A DNA stretch of 64,000 bases from Niveispirillum cyanobacteriorum (lineage in GTDB: Bacteria > Pseudomonadota > Alphaproteobacteria > Azospirillales > Azospirillaceae): contig NZ_CP025611.1 in assembly GCF_002868735.1 (NCBI RefSeq), positions 3,333,867-3,397,866 on the forward strand, in the 5' to 3' direction. The notes beneath the pieces were generated by a model. The model had not been told where the DNA came from, ran no database searches, and was given only the letters and a program-made list of their open reading frames with translations. The translations under genes were made by a program, and so were the position numbers. The first letter of the stretch is position 1, and each line of letters starts with the position of its first letter. Shown one piece after another: positions 8,216-15,621 of this stretch.

Positions 8216-8845
8216 TTAGGTTGCCGCCTTCGCCTCCAGCACCGCTTGGCGCAGCAGGGCCAGCCGGTCATTGCCGAACACCATCTCGGTACCGTTGACG
8301 ACAAAGCTGGGCACCCCGAAACAGCCGGCAGCCACGGCCGCCTCGACATAGCCATCCTGGATGCGGGCCGTCTCTGGATCGTCCAGCGTGGGCTGGAACA
8401 GGTGCGGTTCGATGCCCGCGGTGTCGTTGGCAATCTTGATGCACAGTGCGTCATCAGCCGGGCTGACCCCATCCACAAAGATGGCCTTCATCAGAGCGCG
8501 GGCAAAGACCTGCCCCGCGTCGAAGCGGCGGGCAGCCACGCAAGCCAGCGCCAGACGCGGCGGGTTGGGCATCACTACGTCCTTGTAGTCACGCAGCGGT
8601 ACGCCATAGAGCTTGGCAAAGCGCGCCAGATCGGTGCGGCGGTATTCGGGCCGGAACTGTCCCGAATGCGGCACCGCCTGTTCTACATCATATCCGGCGG
8701 CCTTGATGATGGCGCGGGCCGACACGGGGTACCAGTCCACCCGGCAGCCCGTTTCGATCTGCAGCTTCATCATCTGCGTTCCGGCCAGATAGGCATAGGG
8801 GCTGGCGGGCGAGAAATAGAAATCGACGGTGACGGGACCGGGCAT
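8216..8845 (-). CDS. DsbA-family 2-hydroxychromene-2-carboxylate isomerase-like protein
   Basis: A 209-residue thioredoxin-fold protein of the glutathione-dependent HCCA isomerase/kappa-GST group. The N-terminal VDFYFSPASPYAYLAG carries the serine that replaces the CxxC cysteine and contacts glutathione. The C-terminal GCFGVPSFVVNGTEMVFGNDRL contains the cis-proline loop and the conserved GNDRL. Authentic family members isomerise 2-hydroxychromene-2-carboxylate in naphthalene degradation, but many chromosomal homologues have no such pathway and none is seen here, so the substrate is open. ATG 8845 is chosen because GAAGG precedes it; the ATG at 8857 is also in frame. Confidence 0.85.
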   Translation of the reverse strand: MPGPVTVDFYFSPASPYAYLAGTQMMKLQIETGCRVDWYPVSARAIIKAAGYDVEQAVPHSGQFRPEYRRTDLARFAKLYGVPLRDYKDVVMPNPPRLALACVAARRFDAGQVFARALMKAIFVDGVSPADDALCIKIANDTAGIEPHLFQPTLDDPETARIQDGYVEAAVAAGCFGVPSFVVNGTEMVFGNDRLALLRQAVLEAKAAT

Positions 8846-9034
8846 GGCGGCCTTCATTCCTGGGCTGGCTGGACGGGTGCGTGGCGGAAAGCCTTGCCAG
8901 CCTCGAGCCGCCCTTGCAAGGGGGATGCGAGCCGCCATCACAGCTTTGACCGGAAAAGGGGAATTGCCGGGTTGAAAATCCCGTATTGCCAGGGCCGGCC
9001 CCTTTGGGGCATTGTGCGCCCCCGCGCATGGTGG

Positions 9035-9110
9035 GGGCCTGTAGCTCAATGGTTAGAGCCGGCCGCTCATAACGGTCTGGTTGGGGGTTCAAGTCCCTCC
9101 GGGCCCACCA
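9035..9110 (+). tRNA. tRNA with CAT anticodon, probably tRNA-Ile2 (lysidine-modified)
   Basis: A complete 76-nt cloverleaf with encoded CCA end. The acceptor stem pairs 9035-9041 with 9100-9106, discriminator A is 9107 and CCA is 9108-9110. D stem GCTC/GAGC is at 9044-9047 and 9056-9059. The anticodon stem pairs 9061-9065 with 9073-9077; the loop CTCATAA carries CAT at 9068-9070. The T loop GGTTCAAGTCC is intact. The body resembles bacterial tRNA-Ile2, whose CAT is modified by TilS to read AUA, more than elongator or initiator Met tRNA, but identity was judged by eye. Confidence 0.93.
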
Positions 9111-9115
9111 GATTG

Positions 9116-9150
9116 AAAGGCCGCCGGCATTTTGATGCCGGCGGCCTTTT
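9116..9150 (+). terminator. Rho-independent terminator of the tRNA
   Basis: A perfect 15-bp inverted repeat (9116-9130 with 9135-9149) encloses a TTTG loop and ends in four T residues, 5 nt after the tRNA CCA end. Confidence 0.9.
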
Positions 9151-9551
9151 GCTTTCTGCCGTGCTTTCGCACCTCTGATATGGTTCTGCATGCATTTTTG
9201 TATACAGGTGCGGAGTGGTTATACCCGCATCGCGAGCAGTTGCATGCTGCGGGGTTCTCAGCGCTTTTGGCTGATACATTGAGGGCAGTGCCTTCTCAGC
9301 CTGCGATCCGCGCACCGCGCCCCCACGTCCATACCGATTTTCCAACGCTTGTTACAAAAAAATTGCCCGAACAGACGATTTGGTCTTGCCGTCATGCATA
9401 CACAGAACGTATAGAATTTATACACAACAAGCGATGGCGCCGGATGGATCAGGGGTTTCGCGGATAATTTCTCTTCCGCCCCCGATGTTTCGAGACCGGG
9501 TGCCGCACAGGACAGGGCCGGCCTTAACGGCCCTTCAAGGGGAGGTTCGAG
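9151..9551. other. Intergenic leader of the TonB receptor gene
   Basis: No gene is supported in this 401-base stretch. Its middle part (about 9340-9430) is clearly more AT-rich than its surroundings and holds a promoter-like pair described separately. The end carries AAGGGGAGG as the ribosome-binding site for the ATG at 9552. No riboswitch-like conserved core was recognised by eye. Confidence 0.6.
9386..9415 (+). promoter_or_regulatory. Putative sigma-70-type promoter for the TonB receptor cluster
   Basis: TTGCCG (9386-9391) and TATAGA (9410-9415) are separated by 18 nt inside the AT-rich part of the leader, giving an untranslated leader of about 130 nt. An overlapping TAGAAT at 9412-9417 is an alternative -10 element. 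Judged by eye only. Confidence 0.35.
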
Positions 9552-11846
9552 ATGTCTATGCGTGCGCAATTATCGTGGCGTCCGTCCTTGCTGGCCGTGG
9601 GTCTGGCGCTTCTTTCGGGTGCGCTGCCGGTAGGCGCGCAGGAGAAGAAGGCGGATGCCGGGCCCATGCTGGATGAGATCGTGGTGGTCAGCCAGAAGCG
9701 GGCGGGTGCCGTGGATGTGCAGGCCGTGTCGGTCGCCATAACGGCCTTCGACGCCAACGCCATCGAGAAGAGCTTCGCTACCGATCTGGTGGATGTGGGC
9801 CGCATGGCGCCGAACATCCAGCTCAACCAGTCGGGCACCTTTGGTGGCTTCTCCAACTTCTTCATCCGCGGTATCGGGTCGTCGAACACGATCCGCACCG
9901 TGGACCCGGCTGTCGGCACCTTTGTCGATGGCATCTATATCGGCTTCGGCCCCGCCTCCATGCAGGACACGTTCGACATCGCCTCGGTCGAGGTGCTGCG
10001 CGGGCCGCAGGGCACGCTGTTCGGCAAGAATGTGACAGGCGGCGCAGTATCGGTACTGTCCACCCGCCCGACCGGGGAACTGGGTGCCGATATCAAAGTC
10101 ACCTATGGCAATTATGACCGCATGGACGTGTCGGCGGCGGTGCAGTTCCCCATCATCGAGGGTGAGTTGGCCGGCAAGATCGCGGCCATGTCGAAAAGCC
10201 GCGATGGCTATTTCAAGAACCTGACGACGGGCCGGACCAAGCCCGATGTCGACACCTCCATCCTCCGCCCGACTTTCCGCTGGACGCCCAATGAGGTGCT
10301 GACCGTCGATCTGATCGGCGAATATTACCGTGACAAGGGCGGGTCATCGGCGTCGCAGAACCGGGACAGCCGGGTCAATCCGCGCATGCTGTTGGTCAAT
10401 GGCCAGCTGGTGGCCTCGCCCGCGACCGTGCAGCGCGTGTTCGGTTATACCCCGCCCACGGACAAGTATGACATCAACCATAATGACCAGGGCTATGTCG
10501 ATACGAGTGCGGGCCATGGCATCATCGATGCCAGCCTGGATCTGGGCCATGGCATCGTCTCGCTGGTCACCGGCTATCGCGAGGTGAAGTTCAACTCCTC
10601 CACCGATTTTGACGGCTCACCCTATGTGGTGTTCGAATTCCCGGACAACCGGGAGCGTCAGCACCAATATTCGGGCGAGCTGCGTTATGCGTCGAACTTC
10701 TCCGATACGGTCGAGTTCACGGCGGGCCTCTATTACTTCACCCAGGAAATGTACATTGCCGAACGCCGCGCGGCCTATGCCAGCGGCCCGGCGACAGCCC
10801 CTGTCATTTCCCGTACCGTCGGCATCGCCAAGACGGATGACAGTTCCTACGCTGTCTTCGGTCAAGGATCGGTGAAGTTCACCGATCAACTGTCACTGAT
10901 CCTGGGTGGCCGCTATACGGTGGAAAAGAAGGAGATCGAACTCTGCCCCTTCAACGCCGCCCTCTATACCAGCCTGAATTTTGAAGCCTGTCCTGTCACG
11001 CGCCTGAACGGCGACGACAAGTGGAACAGCTTCTCGCCCAAGATCGGCCTGGATTATAAGGTCGATGATGATGTGCTGCTCTATGCGTCCTGGACCAAGG
11101 GCTTCCGCTCCGGCTCCTTCAATGCCCGCGCGACCAATGCTGCCGTGCTGGGGCCGGTGGATCAGGAGACGGTGTCCTCCTATGAGGCGGGCATGAAGAG
11201 TGAGCTGATGGGGCGGCGTCTGCGCCTGAATACAGCGGCCTTCCTGTCGGATTACACCAATATCCAGCGCACCGTGTCCGATACCGTCATCGTCAATGGT
11301 CTGCCGACAGTGACACAGGTGCCGCGCAATGCGGCCTCTGCCACCATCTGGGGCCTGGAACTGGAAGGGTCGTTCCTGGTCACCGATGCCCTGACGCTGG
11401 ATGCCTCGCTGGGCTACACCAATGCCGGTTATGACAGCTTCGCGAATATCGATACGAACCGGAACGGCGTGTATGAGCCGGCCATCGACGGGCCCATCGC
11501 CAAGGATCTGAAGTTCGAGCGCGTGCCGAAATGGCAATATGCCGTGTCGGCCAGCTATGAAGTGCCGGTGTCGGACACGTCCTCGCTGCGCTTCCGCACC
11601 TCCTATACCTGGGTGGATGATCAGTTCATCGATACGCTGAACAGCCCGTCCCTGGCGCTGGGTTCCTATGGCCTGTGGGATGCCTCGGTCAGCTATTCCC
11701 TGAATGACAGCTACACCGTCTCCCTGTTCGGGCGTAACCTGAACGATGCTGAATATTATGATTTCGGCTTTGACGGCGGCACACACCGCGCCGTCTGGGG
11801 TGGCACGCCGCGTACCTATGGCGTGGAATTGTCGGCGAAGTTCTGA
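9552..11846 (+). CDS. TonB-dependent outer-membrane receptor
   Basis: A 764-residue receptor. A signal peptide covers about residues 1-30 (LLAVGLALLSGALPVGAQ), followed by a TonB-box-like segment DEIVVVSQ. The plug domain follows, with FIRGIGSSNTIRTVDPAVG and the signature VEVLRGPQGTLFGKNVTGG. The remainder is a 22-strand barrel, with the terminal aromatic residue VELSAKF expected for BAM recognition. It resembles the large receptor family common in sphingomonads and related bacteria that take up carbohydrates or aromatic compounds, not a typical siderophore receptor. The next genes encode a SnoaL-like protein, an MFS carrier and an NmrA-like protein, so it probably imports the substrate for that module. 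A large hairpin repeat follows the stop. Confidence 0.95.
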   Translation: MSMRAQLSWRPSLLAVGLALLSGALPVGAQEKKADAGPMLDEIVVVSQKRAGAVDVQAVSVAITAFDANAIEKSFATDLVDVGRMAPNIQLNQSGTFGGFSNFFIRGIGSSNTIRTVDPAVGTFVDGIYIGFGPASMQDTFDIASVEVLRGPQGTLFGKNVTGGAVSVLSTRPTGELGADIKVTYGNYDRMDVSAAVQFPIIEGELAGKIAAMSKSRDGYFKNLTTGRTKPDVDTSILRPTFRWTPNEVLTVDLIGEYYRDKGGSSASQNRDSRVNPRMLLVNGQLVASPATVQRVFGYTPPTDKYDINHNDQGYVDTSAGHGIIDASLDLGHGIVSLVTGYREVKFNSSTDFDGSPYVVFEFPDNRERQHQYSGELRYASNFSDTVEFTAGLYYFTQEMYIAERRAAYASGPATAPVISRTVGIAKTDDSSYAVFGQGSVKFTDQLSLILGGRYTVEKKEIELCPFNAALYTSLNFEACPVTRLNGDDKWNSFSPKIGLDYKVDDDVLLYASWTKGFRSGSFNARATNAAVLGPVDQETVSSYEAGMKSELMGRRLRLNTAAFLSDYTNIQRTVSDTVIVNGLPTVTQVPRNAASATIWGLELEGSFLVTDALTLDASLGYTNAGYDSFANIDTNRNGVYEPAIDGPIAKDLKFERVPKWQYAVSASYEVPVSDTSSLRFRTSYTWVDDQFIDTLNSPSLALGSYGLWDASVSYSLNDSYTVSLFGRNLNDAEYYDFGFDGGTHRAVWGGTPRTYGVELSAKF

Positions 11847-11856
11847 GGCAACGTCC

Positions 11857-11946
11857 CGTAGGTCAGGTCGAGGCGTCAACCGAGCCCTGACAGATCAGGC
11901 ATGAGGCTTGTCGCGTCAGGGCTCGCTCCGCTCGACCTGACCTACG
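11857..11946. repeat. 90-bp nested palindromic repeat (REP/MITE-like)
   Basis: Outer arms of 16 bp (CGTAGGTCAGGTCGAG at 11857-11872 and its exact complement at 11931-11946) surround inner arms of 11 bp (CGAGCCCTGAC at 11881-11891 and 11915-11925). It begins 10 nt after the receptor stop and ends 17 nt before the next start. The transcript would fold into a long hairpin that could attenuate transcription or stabilise the receptor mRNA. Confidence 0.8.
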
Positions 11947-11963
11947 GCCAAGAGGGAAAACCC

Positions 11964-12533
11964 ATGGCAACGACCCTGACCCTGGAACAGCGTATCGCAC
12001 GGCTGGAGGCGCGGGCCGAGATCAATGATCTGGTGGCCCGGTATGGTCTGACGGTCGATGACCGTGACCTGGAAGGCTTGGCCGACCTGTTCACCGAGGA
12101 TGGGGCCTTCCGGTCCAAGGACGGGGTTCTGGATGCGCGCGGCCGGGCGGCGGTGATTGAGCAATATCGCGGGCGGTTCGCGGCGCTCGGTCCCTGCAAC
12201 CACTTCACCCATGACAAGATCATCGCCTTTGACGATGCCGACCCGGACCGGGCCACGGGTATCGTCACCTCCCATGCCGAGGTTTGGCGCAATGGTCAGG
12301 CCATGCTGACGGCCCTGCGCTATCAGGATGAGTATCGGCGCGGGGGTGATGGCAAATGGCGCTTCGCCGACCGGCTTCTGACCTTCTTCTATTATCTGCC
12401 CGTGACGGAATATGCCGAGGCGCTGGGCGATCCGCTGCGCCAGCGTGCTTATGGCGACCGTCGCCCGGCCGATTTCCCGGAGGCGCTGCCGACTTGGCGG
12501 TTGTACCACCAGCAGGGGGGGAATGCCGACTGA
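11964..12533 (+). CDS. SnoaL-like (NTF2-fold) protein
   Basis: A 189-residue protein of the nuclear-transport-factor-2/SnoaL-like superfamily. The typical opening helix is RIARLEARAEINDLVARYGL, followed by DDRDLEGLADLFTEDGAFRS and the cone-fold strands THDKIIAFDDADPDRATGIV and WRFADRLLTFFYYLP. Members act as small cyclases, isomerases or dehydratases on polyketide, steroid or aromatic substrates, or as dioxygenase small subunits; nothing here decides among these. ATG 11964 has GAGGG 7 nt upstream and gives the natural beginning; earlier in-frame codons fall inside the palindromic repeat. Its stop overlaps the MFS start (TGATG). Confidence 0.85.
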   Translation: MATTLTLEQRIARLEARAEINDLVARYGLTVDDRDLEGLADLFTEDGAFRSKDGVLDARGRAAVIEQYRGRFAALGPCNHFTHDKIIAFDDADPDRATGIVTSHAEVWRNGQAMLTALRYQDEYRRGGDGKWRFADRLLTFFYYLPVTEYAEALGDPLRQRAYGDRRPADFPEALPTWRLYHQQGGNAD

Positions 12534-13903
12534 TGACCCATAGCCTGATGTCCGGCACCGATGCGCCCGAAACCAAGGCCGCAGCCCGGCCCGTGACGCG
12601 TGACGGGCTTTACGCCTGGTATGTCACGATCCTGCTGACGGTCGCCTATGCGGTTGCCTTCGTGGACCGGCAGATTCTGAATTTGCTGGTGGAGCCGATC
12701 AAGGGGCAGTTCACCCTGTCGGACACGCAGATCAGCCTGTTGCAGGGCCTGTCCTTCACATTGGCCTATGTGCTGATGGGGCCATTGTTCGGGCGTTGGA
12801 CGGATATCGGCAATCGCCGCACCATCATCTGGACCGGGGTCACCATCTGGTCGGTGTTCACCATCTTCTGTGGCCTGTCCCAGACCTATTGGCAGCTGTT
12901 CGGGGCGCGCATGGGCGTGGGCGGGGCGGAGGCTTGCCTGATGCCGGCGGCATGGTCGCTGCTGTCCGATTATTTCAGCAAGGATAAGCTGCCGCGCGCC
13001 ATGAGCATCTTTCTCATGGGGCCGTATCTGGGCGGCGGGCTGGCGCTGATCTTCGGTGGGCTGGTCATTCAGCAACTGGGCCATGTCGGGCCGGTGGATG
13101 CGGGTCCCTTCGGCCTTCTGGCGCCGTGGCATCTGGCCTTCATTGTGGTGGGTCTGCCAGGGCTGCTACTGGCGGCACTGATGCTGACGGTACGGGAACC
13201 GCCACGGGCCAAGGCCGCGGGCCGGGTGGAGCAGGAACGTTTTACCCTGTCCCAGATCTGGCGCTTTCTGGCCGACCGTCGGGCCTTTTATGGTGCCTTC
13301 TATGGTGGCATGTCGCTGCATGTCATCGCGCTTTATGCTTTCCCCGCCTGGATTCCCAGCTTCCTGATCCGCCATTATGGGGTGTCCATGGCCTCGGTCG
13401 GTCTGGAATATGGGGCCTCGGTGCTGATCGCCGGCTCCCTGGGCGTGTGGTGTGGGCCTTATGTGGCGAAGTTCCTGGCCGGGCGCGGCTATGTCGATGC
13501 GGCGTTCCGCACACCTGCCCTGACCACGCTGGGCGTGGTGCCGTTTGCTGTGCTGCTGCCCTTCTGCCCGACCTATGAGTTGGCGCTGGCGGCGGCGGTG
13601 GGGGTGACGTTCTTCTACACGCTGCCCATGGCAATGGCGGCGTCCTCCATCCAGATGGTGACGCCCAACCGCATGCGCGGGGTTGTTTCCTCCCTCTATG
13701 TCTTCACGGTTTCCATCGTGGGCCTCGGTCTGGCCCCCACCTTCATCGCGCTGATTACCGACCGGTTGTTCGGTGATCCGGGCATGGTGGGCTGGTCGCT
13801 GGCCCTGGTCTGTTCGGTTTCCAGCATTGGTGCGTCGATCCTGATGCTGCGCGGCCTGGGTGCCTTCCGGGCGGCCCTTGCCGAAGGGGAGAAGTCGAAG
13901 TGA
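12533..13903 (+). CDS. MFS transporter, Spinster-like
   Basis: A 456-residue major-facilitator protein with about 12 predicted membrane segments. It opens with YAWYVTILLTVAYAVAFVDRQILNLL (the DRxxL region of helix 1) and has a helix 2-3 loop signature GPLFGRWTDIGNRRTIIWTG, followed by GARMGVGGAEACLMPAAWSLLSDYF in helix 5. This subgroup commonly sits beside TonB receptors in sphingomonads and relatives and moves small organic anions or aromatics across the inner membrane. The ATG at 12533 shares one base with the upstream stop, and the 3' end overlaps the next gene by 4 nt, so the three genes are translationally coupled. The substrate is not known. Confidence 0.92.
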   Translation: MTHSLMSGTDAPETKAAARPVTRDGLYAWYVTILLTVAYAVAFVDRQILNLLVEPIKGQFTLSDTQISLLQGLSFTLAYVLMGPLFGRWTDIGNRRTIIWTGVTIWSVFTIFCGLSQTYWQLFGARMGVGGAEACLMPAAWSLLSDYFSKDKLPRAMSIFLMGPYLGGGLALIFGGLVIQQLGHVGPVDAGPFGLLAPWHLAFIVVGLPGLLLAALMLTVREPPRAKAAGRVEQERFTLSQIWRFLADRRAFYGAFYGGMSLHVIALYAFPAWIPSFLIRHYGVSMASVGLEYGASVLIAGSLGVWCGPYVAKFLAGRGYVDAAFRTPALTTLGVVPFAVLLPFCPTYELALAAAVGVTFFYTLPMAMAASSIQMVTPNRMRGVVSSLYVFTVSIVGLGLAPTFIALITDRLFGDPGMVGWSLALVCSVSSIGASILMLRGLGAFRAALAEGEKSK

Positions 13904-14799
13904 AAGTTCTTGTCTTCGGCGCCACGGGCGACCAGGGCGAAGCGCAGCTGCGCCGCCTGATTGCCGCAGGCCACACGCCCATTGCCGTTGCGCGTGATCC
14001 GTCGAAGCTGGGTGTTGCCGGCGTGGACAGCGTGGCAGCGGATTATCGCGACCCCGACAGTCTGGCCCGCGCCCTGGACGGGGTGGACGCGCTGTTCATC
14101 ACCATGCCGTCCACGTCGTTCCAGGCTGCCGACCCTTTGATCCGTGCCGTGGAGGCCATCGGAAAGGCCGCAGCGCGGCAGGGGCTGCGCATGGCGGTCT
14201 TCAACAGCTCCATGATCATTAAGGATGAGAAGCGGGGCTTTGCCGCCCATGATGCCCGCTGGGAGATGCGCGAAAGGCTGCGTGACAGTGGCGTCCCGAC
14301 AGTCTCCATTCAGCCCGTGATCTATTTGGATAATCTGCTGCGGGCCTGGGCGCGGCAGCACATCCTGGAAGAGAACCGCATCTTCTATCCGCACCATCCC
14401 GACCTGGATGTCTGCTGGATCTGTCAGGATGATGTGTCGGACCTGATGATCGCGGCATTGGACCGGCCGTCCCTTGCCGGCCGCGCCTATAATGTCGGCG
14501 GGGTGGAGGGTATCCGGGGGCCGGATCTGGCCCGGCGGTTGGGTGCTGTGCTGGGCCGGCCTTTGCGGTTCGACCCGCGCCCGATCCCCGATTTCTGTGA
14601 GGCCATGGCCGGCGTGTTCAAGGATGTGACGACGCTTGATCGTGACCGCCTGACCGGTGAGCTGCGCCGCATCTATGAATGGTACAATTTCGGGGAGGAG
14701 AAACCCTTCTCCGTCGATATGGCGCCAATCCTGGCCGACCTTCCCGTGGCTCTGACGCGTCTGGAGGATTGGGCAGCGCGTCAGGATTGGCACATCTGA
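13900..14799 (+). CDS. NmrA/SDR-like NAD(P)-binding protein
   Basis: A 299-residue atypical short-chain dehydrogenase. The N-terminal MKVLVFGATGDQGEAQLRRL gives the GxxGxxG dinucleotide-binding motif of NmrA-like proteins, followed by the ARDPSK basic turn that usually selects NADP(H). Later segments LFITMPSTS, AVFNSSMII and YNVGGVEGIRGPDLARRLG follow the NmrA/HSCARG pattern. The catalytic YxxxK of classical SDRs is not evident, so it may be a redox-sensing or reductase-like protein. It starts with GTG overlapping the MFS stop by 4 nt, and closes the receptor-SnoaL-MFS-NmrA module. Confidence 0.88.
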   Translation: MKVLVFGATGDQGEAQLRRLIAAGHTPIAVARDPSKLGVAGVDSVAADYRDPDSLARALDGVDALFITMPSTSFQAADPLIRAVEAIGKAAARQGLRMAVFNSSMIIKDEKRGFAAHDARWEMRERLRDSGVPTVSIQPVIYLDNLLRAWARQHILEENRIFYPHHPDLDVCWICQDDVSDLMIAALDRPSLAGRAYNVGGVEGIRGPDLARRLGAVLGRPLRFDPRPIPDFCEAMAGVFKDVTTLDRDRLTGELRRIYEWYNFGEEKPFSVDMAPILADLPVALTRLEDWAARQDWHI

Positions 14800-14898
14800 A
14801 CCGCATCTTTCCTCCTCCGCCTCCCATGTTAATCTGGATAGCTAGGCAGTGGCGTCCAGACCGGCATAGAGTGCCGGCACCGGTGGGGAGGGGTGGTG

Positions 14899-15621
14899 AT
14901 GATCCTGATTGTCGAGGATAGCGAGGAACAGCGCATCATCCTGTCGGCCATCATCGCCCATTCCAACCTGGGCCCTAGCCAGACCGTTGGAAGTGCCGAG
15001 GAAGCGTTGCAGGCGTTGGAGATTGACAGGATAGATGGGCCCGCACCCGATGTGCGCGCCATCCTGATGGATATCATGCTGCCCGGCATGGACGGGATCA
15101 GTGCGGCTGCCCGGATCAAGGCCAATCCGCGTCTGGCGCCGATCCCCCTGATCGTCATATCGGCGCTGGAGGAAAGTGAAAGCCTGGCCGCCGCGTTTGC
15201 CGCCGGTGCCGCCGATTACATTGTGAAGCCGGTGCAGCCGGTGGCGTTGGCCGCACGGCTGCGCACCACACTGCGCCCGCCGGCTGGGGCGCGGCTGAAA
15301 TCGGTGGATTGCCGGCAGGCGCTGGACGGGATTTTCGTGTCCGGCGTGCGCCTGGATGTCTCCATCGCCGACTGGCCGGAACTGAAGCTGGAATTGGGCC
15401 AGCATGGCGCCGACGAGATCCGGGAAAAGCTGATCGAGGCCTTTTCATCCGTGCATGAACGGGCCGACAAATGGGTCTGCCGGGCGGGGGAGGGCGGTTT
15501 CTCCCTGCTGGTGGCGGGGGAGGAGAATGGCGGCGGCCTGTTGCAGCTGGCCGAGGAAATCGCCTGCGACATGCCCTGGCCAGAAGTGCGCGTCACCCTT
15601 TGCCCGGTGGGGGCGGCATGA
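14899..15621 (+). CDS. Response regulator with degenerate GGDEF-like C-terminal domain
   Basis: A 240-residue protein. Residues 1-120 form a receiver domain: MILIVEDSEEQ gives the acidic pair, LMDIMLPGMDG the phosphorylatable aspartate, and DYIVKPVQP the conserved lysine. Residues about 140-235 look like a shrunken GGDEF domain: VSIADWPELKLELGQHGADE resembles the DIDxFKxxND region, and RAGEGGFSLLVAG sits where RxGGDEFxxL is expected. The catalytic GGDEF residues are missing, so cyclase activity is not expected. A close paralogue lies at 25434-26387. Start ATG 14899 is preceded by GGGGAGGGG. The next gene overlaps its stop (ATGA) and probably encodes the output partner. Confidence 0.85.
   Translation: MILIVEDSEEQRIILSAIIAHSNLGPSQTVGSAEEALQALEIDRIDGPAPDVRAILMDIMLPGMDGISAAARIKANPRLAPIPLIVISALEESESLAAAFAAGAADYIVKPVQPVALAARLRTTLRPPAGARLKSVDCRQALDGIFVSGVRLDVSIADWPELKLELGQHGADEIREKLIEAFSSVHERADKWVCRAGEGGFSLLVAGEENGGGLLQLAEEIACDMPWPEVRVTLCPVGAA

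Noticed and set aside
9035..9110. Initiator tRNA-Met
   Set aside because: The acceptor stem begins with a paired G-C and the anticodon stem lacks the three consecutive G-C pairs of initiator tRNAs; the body fits Ile2 better.
14899..15621. Active diguanylate cyclase
   Set aside because: The GGDEF position reads AGEGGF, so the catalytic residues are missing.
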